The notes: generated by a model from the sequence alone, not told the origin. Counted from the first letter of the stretch, positions 32,601 through 43,198 are shown. The stretch: DNA of 64,000 nucleotides from Metaphire vulgaris (GCA_018105865.1 CM030851.1:2624468-2688467), one strand, 5' to 3'. Numbers and translations: made by a program.

Positions 32601-34795
32601 TTTGTGTGTACGGCGCAGAATACAGTGGACGGGAAAATTGGAACCATTTCTAAATCAATTTCATTTTACATCAACGTTCACATTCCTACTTTAGGTTAGT
32701 CTATTGAAAAGGTTTAAGTAAAGCTATTTATTTACCTTATTTAGATACTATACATATATATTATATATATATATATTATATATATGTGCTTGTGCGTGTG
32801 TGTATATGTGTATGAATACGTGATTCATTTAATTATTAGCACTTTCAGCTTAGAGAAATTCTAAGTTCACAGTCAATGTAATATTTGCTATTCTCCTATG
32901 AGTTTGTTATTGGTGCTATTAATGAGTTACTGAAGTGATCTGATGTCTAATTTAAACCGCCCTGTATATAGAGGGACTGCGTTGACTTGCTAACTGAAAC
33001 ATTCTTTACATAGATGAAAATGGGAATTCTACTTCTTTGGTCGCATCTTGCATCGGTGGAGCTACATCTGCTGTCATTTTGCTAATCATAGTTCTATGTA
33101 TTTTCTGTCGAACCAAACCAAGAAGTAAGTCACTTTAATCACGATTTAACCGCTAGATTAGGCAGCTAAATATACCCATGGAGCTCCCACCTTAGTGGTT
33201 TGAAACACTGACCTAAGAAATCCAAATCATACGAAGGTCTTTGTAGTAAAGTTTATCTTGCATTAGAAGCATTAAAACTTATGCAGCCAATGATAATGCG
33301 TTCAATATTGACACAGAACTTCTCTGGAACTCTCTTCCCGCGTCAGTGACATCTATCACATCCTTCGAGGCATCTGCGACTGCCCTCAAGATGCACTTAT
33401 TTCGCGCATCTTATGAACATCTGTAAATCGCTCTTGATTTCAGCTCTAGCTATGTCATAGCGTTTAATAAATCATCTAGAAATAAATAAATAAATAAACA
33501 GAAACAAACAATCAATATCATCACGTTACTAACAATAACGTAGCCATCAAAGGAAAGTAGGATGTGGGCACCGGGTGAACATGTACGATGATCTACAGTG
33601 TATTTTGCAATCGGTGACATCAATTAGCCTAGGGATAGCATAACTAAAACTCTGTGCCATTTCAATAATTATTGATTTAATGCGCTGACTTTGGGCAAAA
33701 GTGAGTGGTGTATATGCGTTCTAATATTGAAATAGAAACGCTTTTTTGATGAAAATTGCAGCGCGGCTGGTAATGCGTTTTTCCTCTTTGCAACGAAGAT
33801 TCATTCGAGACGCGGATGTTCTCCCTTGCGAGTCTTCATCACGTGACGGTAAAATAAAGCCATAATTTGAGACATTGTATGTGCAAGAATATCGGTTATA
33901 GTGTGTTAATGTAATATTGAAAGTTGGTTACTATGATGAAATCTTCAGTGGCCTCTCGCTGCGTGTTCCAGTTCGTCAGCTGCGTCGTGGAGCTGGAAAT
34001 CTTAAGCATGAATATAAATGTATGGGAAAATGCTATTATAGGCTTAAGCGAAAGCATTTTTGCTGAGTTTTCGTAAACTGCAAAAATCCTGTCTACTTTC
34101 ATTGCTGAGGACCGGAAATTTATACAAATGTCGGACTCTCTTATTTATTTTCAATAATCTTTCGCAACGATAACAATTCAACAGATCTTCTATGCACTGC
34201 TAGCCTTACATGCATTCATTTGAAACAGCGGAAATTTAACTAGATAGCTCTGCTATTGAAAATATATGTCCTCGAGAATTTGCTTAAATAGGCTAAAGAA
34301 TTTCAGTTTTCCTTCAAGACCGTGCTCAAAATATCTTCAGCACTTATAATTTTCTAAACTGAAAAGATTCAAGCAATTATGCAGCCTCTATTCACTCCTT
34401 GCATACCAGATTCGACAGCTTTATGTTCTTATAAGGGTTTCTCCAATCATAATGTCAAAGGCAATCTTCTGGCAAAAGTAAATTACTTGCCCTTTTGACT
34501 ATATTCTGATCAGTTAGATTATTTTATTTGTCTTTAACAACTTTCTGTGTTGCTGAAATGAATATGAAATTGTTAACTATTTGCTTATTTAGAAGATGGA
34601 AACCGTGAACCGGAAATCATTGCAGCTTACGAACCGCTGAGCGCTCAACTAGCGACAGCTTCGCCGCCTGAACCCTACTGTGAACTGCGTTTGGTGGAAC
34701 AAGAGATACCTGGAACGAGTCAAATCTCTGACTATTGTAATTTTGACCCTAGAACGAATAACATTCCAGACTATTATAATTTTACGGCTGAGTAG
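29631..34795 (+). CDS. Gene B: Ig-superfamily receptor with ITAM and Grb2-type motifs (6 exons)
   Basis: Join 29631-29682, 31140-31447, 31918-32245, 32413-32694, 33014-33124, 34593-34795. All introns are phase 1. Allowing one missing base in exon 2 and one extra base in exon 3, it codes 427 residues: signal peptide (1-17), V-type Ig domain, second Ig domain beginning DPVCGMN as in gene A, third C2/I-type Ig domain, transmembrane helix (about 332-354), tail. Tail motifs: Y373 and Y389 form YEPL-x12-YCEL, an ITAM at spacing 12, identical in spacing to gene A; Y408 (YCNF) and Y421 (YYNF) are YxN Grb2-type sites. Predicted plasma-membrane activating-type receptor. As given, exon 2 runs into a stop and the F-strand Cys of domain 1 is Tyr, so it may be a pseudogene. 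Confidence 0.72.
29960..30480 (+). mobile_element. CR1/L2-like LINE reverse-transcriptase fragment, gene B intron 1
   Basis: Translation gives NINDLITQINDELTKINTWF and, after an internal stop, LNIDKT, then FFGITIDQNLTWK, the palm/thumb landmarks of CR1/L2-type LINEs. Frames broken; 5' and 3' truncated. Confidence 0.6.
30490..31139. other. Gene B intron 1, 3' part
   Basis: No repeat or ORF recognised. Confidence 0.35.
31140..31447 (+). CDS. Gene B exon 2: V-type Ig domain, frameshifted
   Basis: Acceptor TTGTTCAG. Contains NVTLECKAD (strand B Cys), VSWFL (strand C Trp), YRIDKRSRG and DSVDRRHAGKYY, aligned with gene A exon 2. The residue matching the F-strand Cys is Tyr, and a base is missing a few codons later; in the other frame the exon continues to YLTVL and the donor TTTTAG|GTCAGC. 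Read as given, it stops at TGA 31437. Confidence 0.65.
31918..32245 (+). CDS. Gene B exon 3: second Ig domain, frameshifted
   Basis: Acceptor TTTCTTTCAAG, donor ACAAT|GTGAGT. Opens DPVCGMNASD like gene A exon 3. An extra base near 31999-32002 (TTT in CATTTCAACTGG) shifts the frame; beyond it STGYLKPIMKWTKGN aligns with STGFLIPQMKWTKGN of gene A. Removing that base restores 327 nt and phase 1. Confidence 0.65.
32413..32694 (+). CDS. Gene B exon 4: third Ig domain (C2/I-type)
   Basis: Acceptor CATGTTTTAG, donor TTTAG|GTTAGT, 282 nt, phase 1, open. Contains YGDQLVCLADGNPDP (strand B Cys), YTWTHND (strand C Trp) and MHVFVCTAQNT (strand F Cys). Gene A has no matching exon. Confidence 0.75.
32740..32815. 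repeat. AT/GT microsatellite
   Basis: Runs of TATATA interrupted by ATTATA, then TGTGTGTG, in gene B intron 4. Confidence 0.8.
33014..33124 (+). CDS. Gene B exon 5: transmembrane helix
   Basis: Acceptor TTTACATAG, donor AGAA|GTAAGT, 111 nt, phase 1. A short Ser/Thr/Asn stalk, then a helix with GGATSAVILLIIVLCIF and a CRTKPR stop-transfer. Confidence 0.75.
33295..33505 (+). mobile_element. LINE 3' end, gene B intron 5
   Basis: Codes NSLPASVTSITSFEASATAL and a stop at 33424, typical of a CR1/L2-like C-terminus, then a short UTR with GCTCTAGCTATGTCATAGCG and an (AAAT)n tail. Confidence 0.65.
33510..34592. other. Gene B intron 5, 3' part
   Basis: AT-rich, no recognised repeat or exon. Confidence 0.35.
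34593..34795 (+). CDS. Gene B exon 6: ITAM-bearing tail
   Basis: The acceptor CTTATTTAG splits a Lys codon; open to TAG 34793-34795. 67 residues with AYEPL and PYCEL at ITAM spacing, then DYCNF and DYYNF, both Asp-Tyr-x-Asn-Phe. The longer ORF at 34680-34868 in this region is a shadow frame. Confidence 0.75.
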
Positions 34796-34922
34796 GACTC
34801 AACACATTTGCCGCAAAGACGCAGGCTACTATTTAAAATCTCCAAGGTTCATATTTTATGAAAAGTGAACCTTTGCGCAATGGAGCTTTAGTATTAGTGA
34901 TAATTATTAACTTACACAAGAA

Positions 34923-35205
34923 CAGTGGCGTAGCGTGGGTTGCCAGCACCCGGGGCAAAGAAGGGATTGGCGCCTCTAATTTGTCCCCAAATATCTTGAC
35001 AAACAAAAAACATATTCGTATCGTATTCTTCTTTGAAGTAATAATTTCCGAAGAAGCAGGTCTACTTACAATTCTTTTTTGTTACTGGCAGACTCACACA
35101 TGTCAGTCTATTTAATGATTTATTACTTGGTTTTTATCTTCTTTTTGGAAATTTTGCGCCCGGGCAACCGCCCTCTGACCCCCTTTCTCCCAAGCTGCGC
35201 CACTG
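34923..35205. mobile_element. hAT MITE, CAGTGGCGTAGCG family
   Basis: Ends CAGTGGCGTAGCG / GCTGCGCCACTG, perfect 8-bp target-site duplication CACAAGAA (34915-34922, 35206-35213). Lies 130 bp after the gene B stop codon, possibly in its 3' UTR. Confidence 0.8.
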
Positions 35206-35667
35206 CACAAGAACGTGGCTTTGCATTTTATGAATTCTTTACTGCAGAGCATCGTATTCTGCCCGATACTCAAGTACATTCACGTTATCAGGAATTAATT
35301 AATATTTTAAGGTATTCTCGATTTTCTTAATGGAGAAATTTAATGGGATGATATGATAATAATGAATATAATAATACAATATAATATGATAATGATAATG
35401 AATATGACGGTGTTCGCAATTGATCACCCATCATGACCTATGTATTACCTCGGTATTGCTTTGACTGTCTATTCAAAGTCGAATAGCAGTAATAGTAAGT
35501 GACCCAGTTATTAGATCTGGCATTCACTGTTAGATAATATTTTCTAATATTGCGGAGTACAGTTTTAGAGATAGAAATTAGCGAATTTCTTGTAGCACAG
35601 TTCTTGCACTCATGCGCTGATTTACGTATAGGCCTACTAGGCTTTCTCTAAGCCCGCGTTTTACCTT

Positions 35668-35850
35668 CGCATGTTAATGCTGCCATCGATGTATCCACGC
35701 CTAAGCGATGAACGGCTTGGATGGTCGTCGGCACCACGACTCGATATCGGGATGGTCACCCAACCAAGTACAAGCCGCGCTCAACGTTGCCTAGCGTCGG
35801 TGTTCTAACTGGACACGGTTGCACAGCGCCTATTGGACCGATTCAAAACT
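35668..35850 (-). repeat. 5S rRNA-derived SINE (SINE3-like) or 5S pseudogene
   Basis: On the minus strand the sequence follows the 3' half of 5S rRNA: GGCAACGTTGAGC, then TGTACTTGGTTGGGTGACC (the C-box region of the internal promoter) and a decayed closing stem. The 5' third is poorly kept and sequence continues beyond the 5S end, which favours a SINE. Confidence 0.6.
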
Positions 35851-35915
35851 AGCTTTCCGCGCGCAGCTTCTGTGTTCTGATAGAGAAGCCGATTGGACTA
35901 TAGAAATCGTCTAGC

Positions 35916-35917
<2 letters not shown>

Positions 35918-35979
<62 letters not shown>
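35918..35979. repeat. (AAT)n microsatellite
   Basis: About 20 AAT units. Confidence 0.9.
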
Positions 35980-35981
<2 letters not shown>

Positions 35982-36267
35982 AATAATATCCGAATCCTGT
36001 AGGTTGGCTGTCTCATCTATAGCATATCACACAATTACCAAATAATAGGCATCGCAAACGCTTGTATCCAGCGAAATTTTCAGCGCACACTAATACCAAA
36101 TAAATTGTGCAATTTGAAGCCATAAGCAGGTCAAGCTTTAATCGAAATGATGCACTGATGCAAGCTGTTTCTCTGTCAGACAACGCTCACCTTCAGCAGG
36201 ATATGCGCATTTTAATATTAAACAAGTGACCAGCATACTAATCATGCGAACAGAAAGTCATATATCT

Positions 36268-36292
36268 CTCTCACACACACAGACACACACAG

Positions 36293-36323
<31 letters not shown>

Positions 36324-36330
36324 AACACAT
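36268..36330. repeat. (CA)n microsatellite
   Basis: CACACA with AGACA interruptions. Confidence 0.9.
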
Positions 36331-36414
36331 AATAATGTATGTTTTAACTATTTCGGTGTGACCTTATTGTTAACATTTACTTTTATGATTATTACGTTCA
36401 GTGTTGTTTGTGTC

Positions 36415-36717
36415 CAGTGGCGGTTCCACCATGTTGATGACTGGGGAATGGGGATGCATTCCCCACCGGGGTTCCGGATGACTTTTTTTGCTTGTCAACC
36501 TCAGCCTGTAGGCCGGTGAGTTTTTAGCAAAATTAGTAAAATATCTGATCTTTTTTTGATTGTCGGCCTTTTTTGCAAAGTTTAGTAAGATTTAGTGGGA
36601 AAAACACTAACAATGACCTGTTTGTCTCTTTTCTTTTGTTTTTTATTCACTTTGCATCACACCACCAACATCCTAAAAAATTTCATCCCCCACCAAGAAT
36701 TCCTGGAAACGCCACTG
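36415..36717. mobile_element. hAT MITE, CAGTGGCGGTTCCA family
   Basis: Ends CAGTGGCGGTTCCA / TGGAAACGCCACTG, target-site duplication TTTGTGTC / TTTATGTC (7 of 8). Confidence 0.8.
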
Positions 36718-36729
36718 TTTATGTCTATT

Positions 36730-37295
36730 ATATTGTTAAAAGTTGAGCAATGTGTCACATAAGAGTTAATTAGTACTCTTAAGAGAAGAGTTATGTATGA
36801 AAACGAGAGAAGATGCGATGGCGTTCTTGATTTCATAGGATAGGCTATGTCATGTCAGGCGCCGTGCAATGTCATAGATTGGGTGTTCATTTGCAGAAAA
36901 GTTCCCTTAAATGTTAAAGCGATTGGCAAGAATGCAAAAGTACAACACTGAAATATGCAACCTCTGGATCACAGTTGCTATATCGCATTTTGCACTTTTT
37001 GGCCAGGGCGTAACATTTCTTCCGCATTAGCACTGATGAACTCAGCCATTGCTTTTAATTAAGGGAACGAGTTCAAGCCATATAAGCTTAGTCAGAGAAC
37101 GTGGCTTCATAGAAGTTACGGGTACGCCCGTACGATGCTATTCGAATTCTGAAAGCTGCAGAGATGACGGGTGAACGTTGTATAGTTCTAAACACTTCAG
37201 TGGACCGGTCTAAAACGACAAGATGTCACTCTCGACACTCGCTAGACAGGAGTGTTAGACTACTTGCCAGCTTATGAAATGCAGATGCATGGATT
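36730..37295. other. Intergenic, nothing recognised
   Basis: No ORF or repeat of note. Confidence 0.35.
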
Positions 37296-37299
37296 GTTG

Positions 37300-37457
37300 C
37301 AGTGGCGTAGCGTGGGGGTCATGGGAGCATATGCCCCGGGCGCCGAGGTGGGGGCGCCAAAATTGGGTATTTGGGTAAGTGAAATGCATAATAAAGAAGG
37401 AAAAAATGCGCTATTCGTCTTTTTGTCCCGGGCGCTGGCGCCCACGCTACTCCACTG
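37300..37457. mobile_element. Short hAT-like MITE
   Basis: Inverted ends CAGTGGCGTAGCGTGGG / CCCACGCTACTCCACTG; no target-site duplication visible. Confidence 0.6.
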
Positions 37458-37579
37458 GCCAGTAGCCTACTAAACTGGAAGGCGCTGATACATTTTTGAT
37501 GGGCTGGTTATGTTACACGAGAATGTGTGGTTATATGTGAATCATGTCTAGAAAAGGTGGTTCCAAACATGAACAGTCT

Positions 37580-37892
37580 CAGTGGCGGTTCCAGGATTTC
37601 TTGGTGGAGAGGATGAATGAATTCATAGAAAGTTGGTGGAGGGGATGAAAATAGAAGAAAAAAATCAATAAACTTTGCGGAAAAGGCTGGAAAAGGGGAA
37701 TTTTATCCCTAATTTTAATACGCTTTTACCGAAAAAAAGAAAAATAGGGATTGACGGGCAAAAAACGGTAATCCCCAGTTAGTTTTACTAAACTTTTACC
37801 CAAAAATAGGTTTTCACAAGCAAAAAAGGTAACTTTGAAAGTCCGGTGGAGGGAATGCATCCCCACTCATCCCCCACGTGGAACCGCCACTG
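37580..37892. mobile_element. hAT MITE, CAGTGGCGGTTCCA family, second copy
   Basis: Ends CAGTGGCGGTTCCA / TGGAACCGCCACTG, target-site duplication AACAGTCT / AACAGCCT (7 of 8). Its body contains several short repeats of AAAGTTTACC-type sequence. Confidence 0.8.
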
Positions 37893-37930
37893 AACAGCCT
37901 CCTGTAAGGATTTAATGGCTCGGTTGTGGT

Positions 37931-37938
37931 TATAAAAG
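37931..37938 (+). promoter_or_regulatory. TATA box of a possible gene
   Basis: TATAAAAG, 91 bases upstream of the ATG at 38030. It fits the TATA consensus and lies 38 bp beyond the end of a MITE. Confidence 0.35.
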
Positions 37939-38029
37939 CGAAAGTCAGATAGATGGGAATATAAGAAGACGTATTAAACCAATCTACGTCTATTGCAGAC
38001 GAAGACAGCCAGACGCTCATCTTCTCGAC

Positions 38030-38099
38030 ATGGAAGCATCAAAGACTAATTCGAACGCTGCTACTGAAACTGCTGCTGAAGCTCTGTCCAATTTGTACA
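38030..38099 (+). CDS. Candidate first coding exon of an unknown gene
   Basis: ATG followed by 23 codons (MEASKTNSNAATETAAEALS and on) and a CA|GTGAGT donor, phase 1. Together with the TATA box it looks like a gene start. A MITE begins 21 bp after the donor, inside the would-be intron. I cannot find a phase-compatible second exon before the hAT element at 38.9 kb, so it may be a remnant or continue far downstream. Confidence 0.3.
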
Positions 38100-38120
38100 G
38101 TGAGTTTTGTTGGAACATAA

Positions 38121-38323
38121 CAGAGCCGTAGCGAGGTGGCAGGAGGGGCATATGCCCCCGGGCGCCGAGGCGAGGGGGCGCCAAAATTTGGCGTTCGCGT
38201 AAGTGAAATGGACAATAAAGAAGAAGAAAGATGTGCGACGAACTTTTTTTGCTCGTCAGCAGTGTTAGGGGCGCCAACGATACACTTTGCCCCCGGGCGC
38301 CGGATACCCTCGCTACGGCTCTG
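38121..38323. mobile_element. Short hAT-like MITE, CAGAGCCGTAGCGAGG ends
   Basis: Inverted ends CAGAGCCGTAGCGAGG / CCTCGCTACGGCTCTG; body shares GGGCGCCGAGG and AAGTGAAATGSATAATAAAG with the copy at 37300. No clear target-site duplication. Confidence 0.65.
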
Positions 38324-38801
38324 GGTTGTTGCTTAGTTAATTAAAAGAATGATCTGCATAGTGTCGAAGGCATAACAAGGTCAGAAACAAAGCCTCAATA
38401 ACGTCAGCCGCAGCGTGTTATCTTATTCGCTATTTTATTCGCTAGATGTCATAAACGCAAAAACTATAGGATAGGGGCCAACTACTAAGTTCTATTTTCG
38501 AGCCAGTTGCAAAATACCCAAAAACTCTAAATTTACATAACAATTTCCTGTCCTAATGTTCGCCATCGAAAATCTCTCATGAATACGGATTGTCAAATGG
38601 ACAATTTGGGCTGCACTGACTCCACTCAAATTTACATGTAGCAGTGTTGTGTTGCAGTGTTGCATGTAGCAGTGTTGCGTTAACCGCATACTGCGCGCAT
38701 CGATTGGCTATTAACATGCAGCAGGCAACCGAACTGCAATGGACAGGATAGGACGACTGCAGCTTGGACAGAAACAACCAGGCTGGCTAACTAATCTTGG
38801 C

Positions 38802-38829
38802 TGCAGCAGCAGCAGCAGCAGCAGCAGCA
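38802..38829. repeat. (CAG)n microsatellite
   Basis: Nine CAG units. Confidence 0.9.
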
Positions 38830-39217
38830 CATTAACCTCCAGCTGCGTGTCTGCCTGAAAAGTTGAAAACAGTGTGTCGGGCCCAGCGGCGTACCAAGGC
38901 TTTATGCCGCTCCAAAAAGAAGCTAAATATAAACATTTAAAAAATTCAAAAAATCAGTAAATTTAGTTCCGATTTTTGTAAAAAAAATATATTGTTTAGA
39001 TAATCTATAATTCTATATAATTGTAATGGAATTTTACGTGTGACTACGGTAGTAGCAAACACCCAAATATCGATAAAAGGGACTTTGTGAAAAAAATGTG
39101 TCATCATCTGATACGAAGAACAGAAGAAGGGTCGCTTGGTAATTACAAGTAACTGCATTTATTTTGAAATAAATCTAGTAGTGCAATTTAAGAGAAAAAC
39201 AGCCGAAATACGATTAT

Positions 39218-39620
39218 TCTAAAAATTTAATTTTTCTGGCCTTCCTCTCCGCAAAATCTTTAATCGCAGCATCAAAATCTATTTCATCGTCGAGATCAAA
39301 CTCAATGGAAAGTATTGCTAGATCAGTTAACCTTGATTAGACCAGTTAACCAACTTAACCATTGATGCCCGAAGGTAGTTCTTGAATAACTTCAGTTTAG
39401 AGAATGGCCGCTCGCAGCTCGCAGCACATGCAGCAGTAAGACAATGTTTGGTACTGAATCGCAGAGATTATAGTTCTGAATGAACTGCAGAAGTTGCAAA
39501 GGACCTTCCATTTCTACATTTCAAGCTGTGATAACAAATGTCTGCAGTCTTTTCCTCTCGATGAGAATCTCTCCCTTCTCTATGTCCTCATCAACATCAT
39601 CTTTATAAGTTCCATAGGCG
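39218..39620 (-). pseudogene. hAT (TTF-type) transposase C-terminal relic
   Basis: Broken minus-strand frames contain LKLFKNYLRASM and LAILSIEFDLDDEIDFDAAI followed by FAERKARKIKFLE and a stop. These match the C-terminal dimerisation end of TTF-type hAT transposases. Several stops and indels; non-functional. Confidence 0.65.
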
Positions 39621-40760
39621 TCAATCCATAGGGGCCCGGGGGCCTGGGCCCCCAATAATTCGGGCAGGAGGCTCAAAACTTGTTGCCCCCCCAATATTTC
39701 AACATTTTTATATACCAGTTAACACATTTTCCAGTCACAATGCATGTTCTTCCTGAAATTTCTATTCTTGAAATTTCATATTTTTGGAGTTAGGTTAAGA
39801 AATGGCGATCCACGGGGCCCAGATTCTCTCCATTGATTTAGAGTGGGCTCAGCATTTGTTCATCACATGTTGCCCCCACTCCAACATGTAGGCCCTATAG
39901 CGTTTGCTCAGTTTCAGTAGTTTGCTCAGTACTTTGACACTCAGTCACTGGAGTACCGTCACTGCGTTTTTCCAGATTACCTGCAAATGTGAACCTTTTA
40001 AACCTGATAATTAATCCATTGGGGACGAACAAGCAGTCGGACTGTAAGAATCTGGTCTCTGGTTGATTGACCCTAAGTGTAAACTTTCATGTCACTTAAC
40101 GGTCATCATGGGAACGATGTCAAGATGCTTGTGAGCCGAATTTACTAGATTTAGATAGTTGATGGCTGTACAACAGCGTTGATGCGTTAGTAACATAGGG
40201 GCGTGGGGGGGTAACTACGCCACCCTGCTGAGAGAATGGTGTTTAACTCTTTGGCAGTTTAGATAAATCGTGTGGGCTTATCGAAATCACGGGCGAAGCG
40301 TCTAAATTATTTTAAGATTACGGGAACTGAGTCAACTGACTGCATTTAAGACATTTCTCTTGCATGCTTGAACTAGACAGTTAACTGTTTAGGCGTCTAT
40401 ATCCGAGTAGTAGATAATAAAAATTTAATAATGTCTTGTAATCGACAATGCAATATCATTTAAGATGTTGCCCACGAAACCTGGACTCTTTTATTTGTCA
40501 ACCTTTTAATTTTACTCTGCATCTTGGACTCAACACTCTAATTGAGATTACGAGATAGACTGCTCAAGCAGGTAAGGCACAGTATACATGCCTACGCTTT
40601 AATATGATTGGTCAGCAATAATTTTTAGTGGTCCAGACTACAGAACTATGAAATTTTTGCCTTTATAAACATTAAATAGCTCAATTGAAAGTAAATTATT
40701 GAACAAACCCAAAAGTAAATAAAAACTATGGCTGAATTTATATCACTTCCTGATATAAAC

Positions 40761-40870
40761 AAAGTAAGTAAGTAAAATCTTGTTAATTTCTATAGAGCTT
40801 TCAAAACAGCACCGAAGTAGCTCCTTATTCTTATGCGCTTAATTTTAGTATCAAGTAGCTATATATACAT
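40761..40870 (-). mobile_element. LINE 3' tail
   Basis: Shares its last 100 bp and (TTAC)n end with the LINE at 54509-56340. Confidence 0.6.
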
Positions 40871-41006
40871 TTATATATAAAGTATGGTATCCATATATGA
40901 TATATCTATCCATATATACTTTATTACTTTATGTATAAGGTCTGCACCCTGTATATATATATATATATATATATAATATAAAGTATATATATCTTAGGTC
41001 AATTAG

Positions 41007-41043
<37 letters not shown>

Positions 41044-41070
41044 TATACTGTATATATATAGTATATATAC
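40860..41070. repeat. AT microsatellites
   Basis: Two long (TA)n blocks at 40950-40975 and 41008-41040 with degenerate flanks. Confidence 0.85.
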
Positions 41071-41240
41071 GCCCCAATATTCTAAGTGGATCGACGCCTT
41101 TGCATCTAACTGACAATGATATTCTTAAATAAAAGGGTTTGAAGGTGTAAGGAAATCGTATTTCTTTGGAAGAGTGTGATGTTCAAATCTAGAATATATT
41201 TCTTGAACCAGCTTGTACACTGTACAGTATGGATAACAGT

Positions 41241-41430
41241 CAGTGTTTATTCTAGGCCTTCTTAGGGGAGAATCCCCCCCCCCAAGTTTGAAAATTCACC
41301 CAAAAATTCTTTTAGATGTTGGCTGGGAATGGAAATTTTCCCCCAAACGTGTGGAAACTCAAACCTTGTCCCCTCCCCAAACATTTCAAAATCCCCCCCT
41401 CCAATGTCAAGAGGGCTAGAATAAACACTG
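41241..41430. mobile_element. hAT MITE, CAGTGTTTATTCTAG ends, nested
   Basis: Inverted ends CAGTGTTTATTCTAG / CTAGAATAAACACTG and flanking direct repeat GATAACAGT on both sides. Confidence 0.8.
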
Positions 41431-43198
41431 GATAACAGTTATCTTCTTAGCTCAACTTCGGACTCTACTGCAGCATCGTCGGATACTTCACCAGCCATTC
41501 GTTTCTTACGAATTCGACACTCCATGCTTATCGCTAGTTTAGAACATATTTCTTCAGAATAGTTCTTTGCATTGTCTACAGTCTCATCCCGATTTTCACT
41601 AAAAAAAGTTCTCTATGCAACGGTGGCCTTTAGCATAGCCTTTCGACTGCGATCGTTTCTTGTGGCTGACAATATAGGCTAAACAATCTGCAAAAAAATT
41701 TTTTTACCAACAAAAATGCCGCCCAGAAAAAGTGCCGCCCGCGGCGGACCGCCCCCTCCGCCCCTGTAGGTCCGCCACTGGTGGGGCCGGGTGTAACGGA
41801 AATAAATTATTATTAGAGTATACAATATTATACATGTATCTGGGGCAGCGGTCTCTGTGACGCCCACTTGCAGAAGGATAACGTTGAAGCAGCGAGTCAA
41901 CCTCCTATTTCATCAGATATTCAACACCGTTTCTTCCATCATAACCGCAGAGGTACTACTACACATGTGGTTATATACGCTATTTAGACTAGAAATGATA
42001 TTACATTTATTAGCCGCTTAACAGAATCGCGTACAGTAGAGGTTTCTAATGCTAATTTCATGTACTAATTTATTCTATAAATCGAACTTATAGAAGCGGA
42101 CAATTGCCGCTGCTGCCGTATTAAGAAAAACATGATAATAACCTGGTTATTATTGTAAAGATATTGCTTCCACAGTCCACACAACTGCACAAAGAGAGAC
42201 CGGATGCGCTATGCAGAAGGCATTAGGAAGACACCTAGAGCGGACTCAGCAGAGCTTAAGCCGCGTTATGGTGCTGGGCCACAGGCGTTCGTTGACTTGC
42301 GGAACGGAGCCGTCAACGACCCGGGCAAAACGCCAACAAGCGGTTGGAGAGAGAAAACCTTCTATTGGCTCCAGCCAATCACGGCAACCCGCTGGCTGCT
42401 CACTATTTTTAGATCGACGTAAAACCCCGTAGCCTATATCACCATTTATAATGCAAGTCAGACAGACAGACACGCAGACAGACAGACAGACACGCAGGCA
42501 GACATTCAATCGCTGGTACTTCAAATCCGGCATTGAGATATACAGTGTTTGCGTATAGTCACGTAATTGTGGCTTTTGTCAAATTGCAATTGATGTTTTG
42601 CATTTTTAATCCTCAATAAAACCATCCATGCACAATGTAAGAATTTGGGGTGAGGGTCCAACCCTGCCTAATATACAGTCCCCTCCAAAAATATATTTAA
42701 AATTTAAACCAAGCTGCCAAAGATACTTGAACGTGTTGCTGTTTGGGCAATTTTGTTGTTATTTCGTAGCAGTGGTGACTCCACGGGGGGTGCCCGTGCC
42801 CCCTATTGAGTGCCTGCCCCCCAAGTTTGGACCCTATACTTAATGCTACATACATCCCCGTCTGGAAGATGACATTCACCATGACTGTTTTTTACGTGTT
42901 TACGCAAACCTTTGTTGTTGACAAATGCCTTACTACATAACTTACAGGCGAACTTTCCTTCACTTATCTCCGCCATTTTAAAACACAGTATAAGATAATA
43001 CTATGGGGTTTCCCCAGTGTTGCAAATATAAATATTGCTTGCCGTGATTGGCTGGAGCCAATAGAAGGTTTTCTCTCCCCATTCCCCAACCGCTTGTAAG
43101 CGCCATCCAGCGGCCATGCGTTCGCCGCTTGAGAAATTGTGACCTACTAGCAGAAAATTGGCCACGCCCACGCGTCCTTATGTAGCACATTTAAAGAA

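Larger units (their letters stand above)
38884..41780. mobile_element. Large hAT element with transposase relic
   Basis: Ends CAGCGGCGTACC / GGTCCGCCACTG and target-site duplication GTCGGGCC / GTGGGGCC (7 of 8; 38876-38883, 41781-41788). 2.9 kb. Holds a minus-strand transposase remnant (39218-39620), a LINE 3' tail (40761-40870), AT microsatellites (40860-41070) and a nested MITE (41241-41430). Confidence 0.65.

Noticed and set aside
41874..42135. Possible exons 2 and 3 after the 38030 exon
   Set aside because: Reading frames and GT-AG sites can be found, but the phases do not fit the phase-1 end of the first exon and a hAT element separates them.
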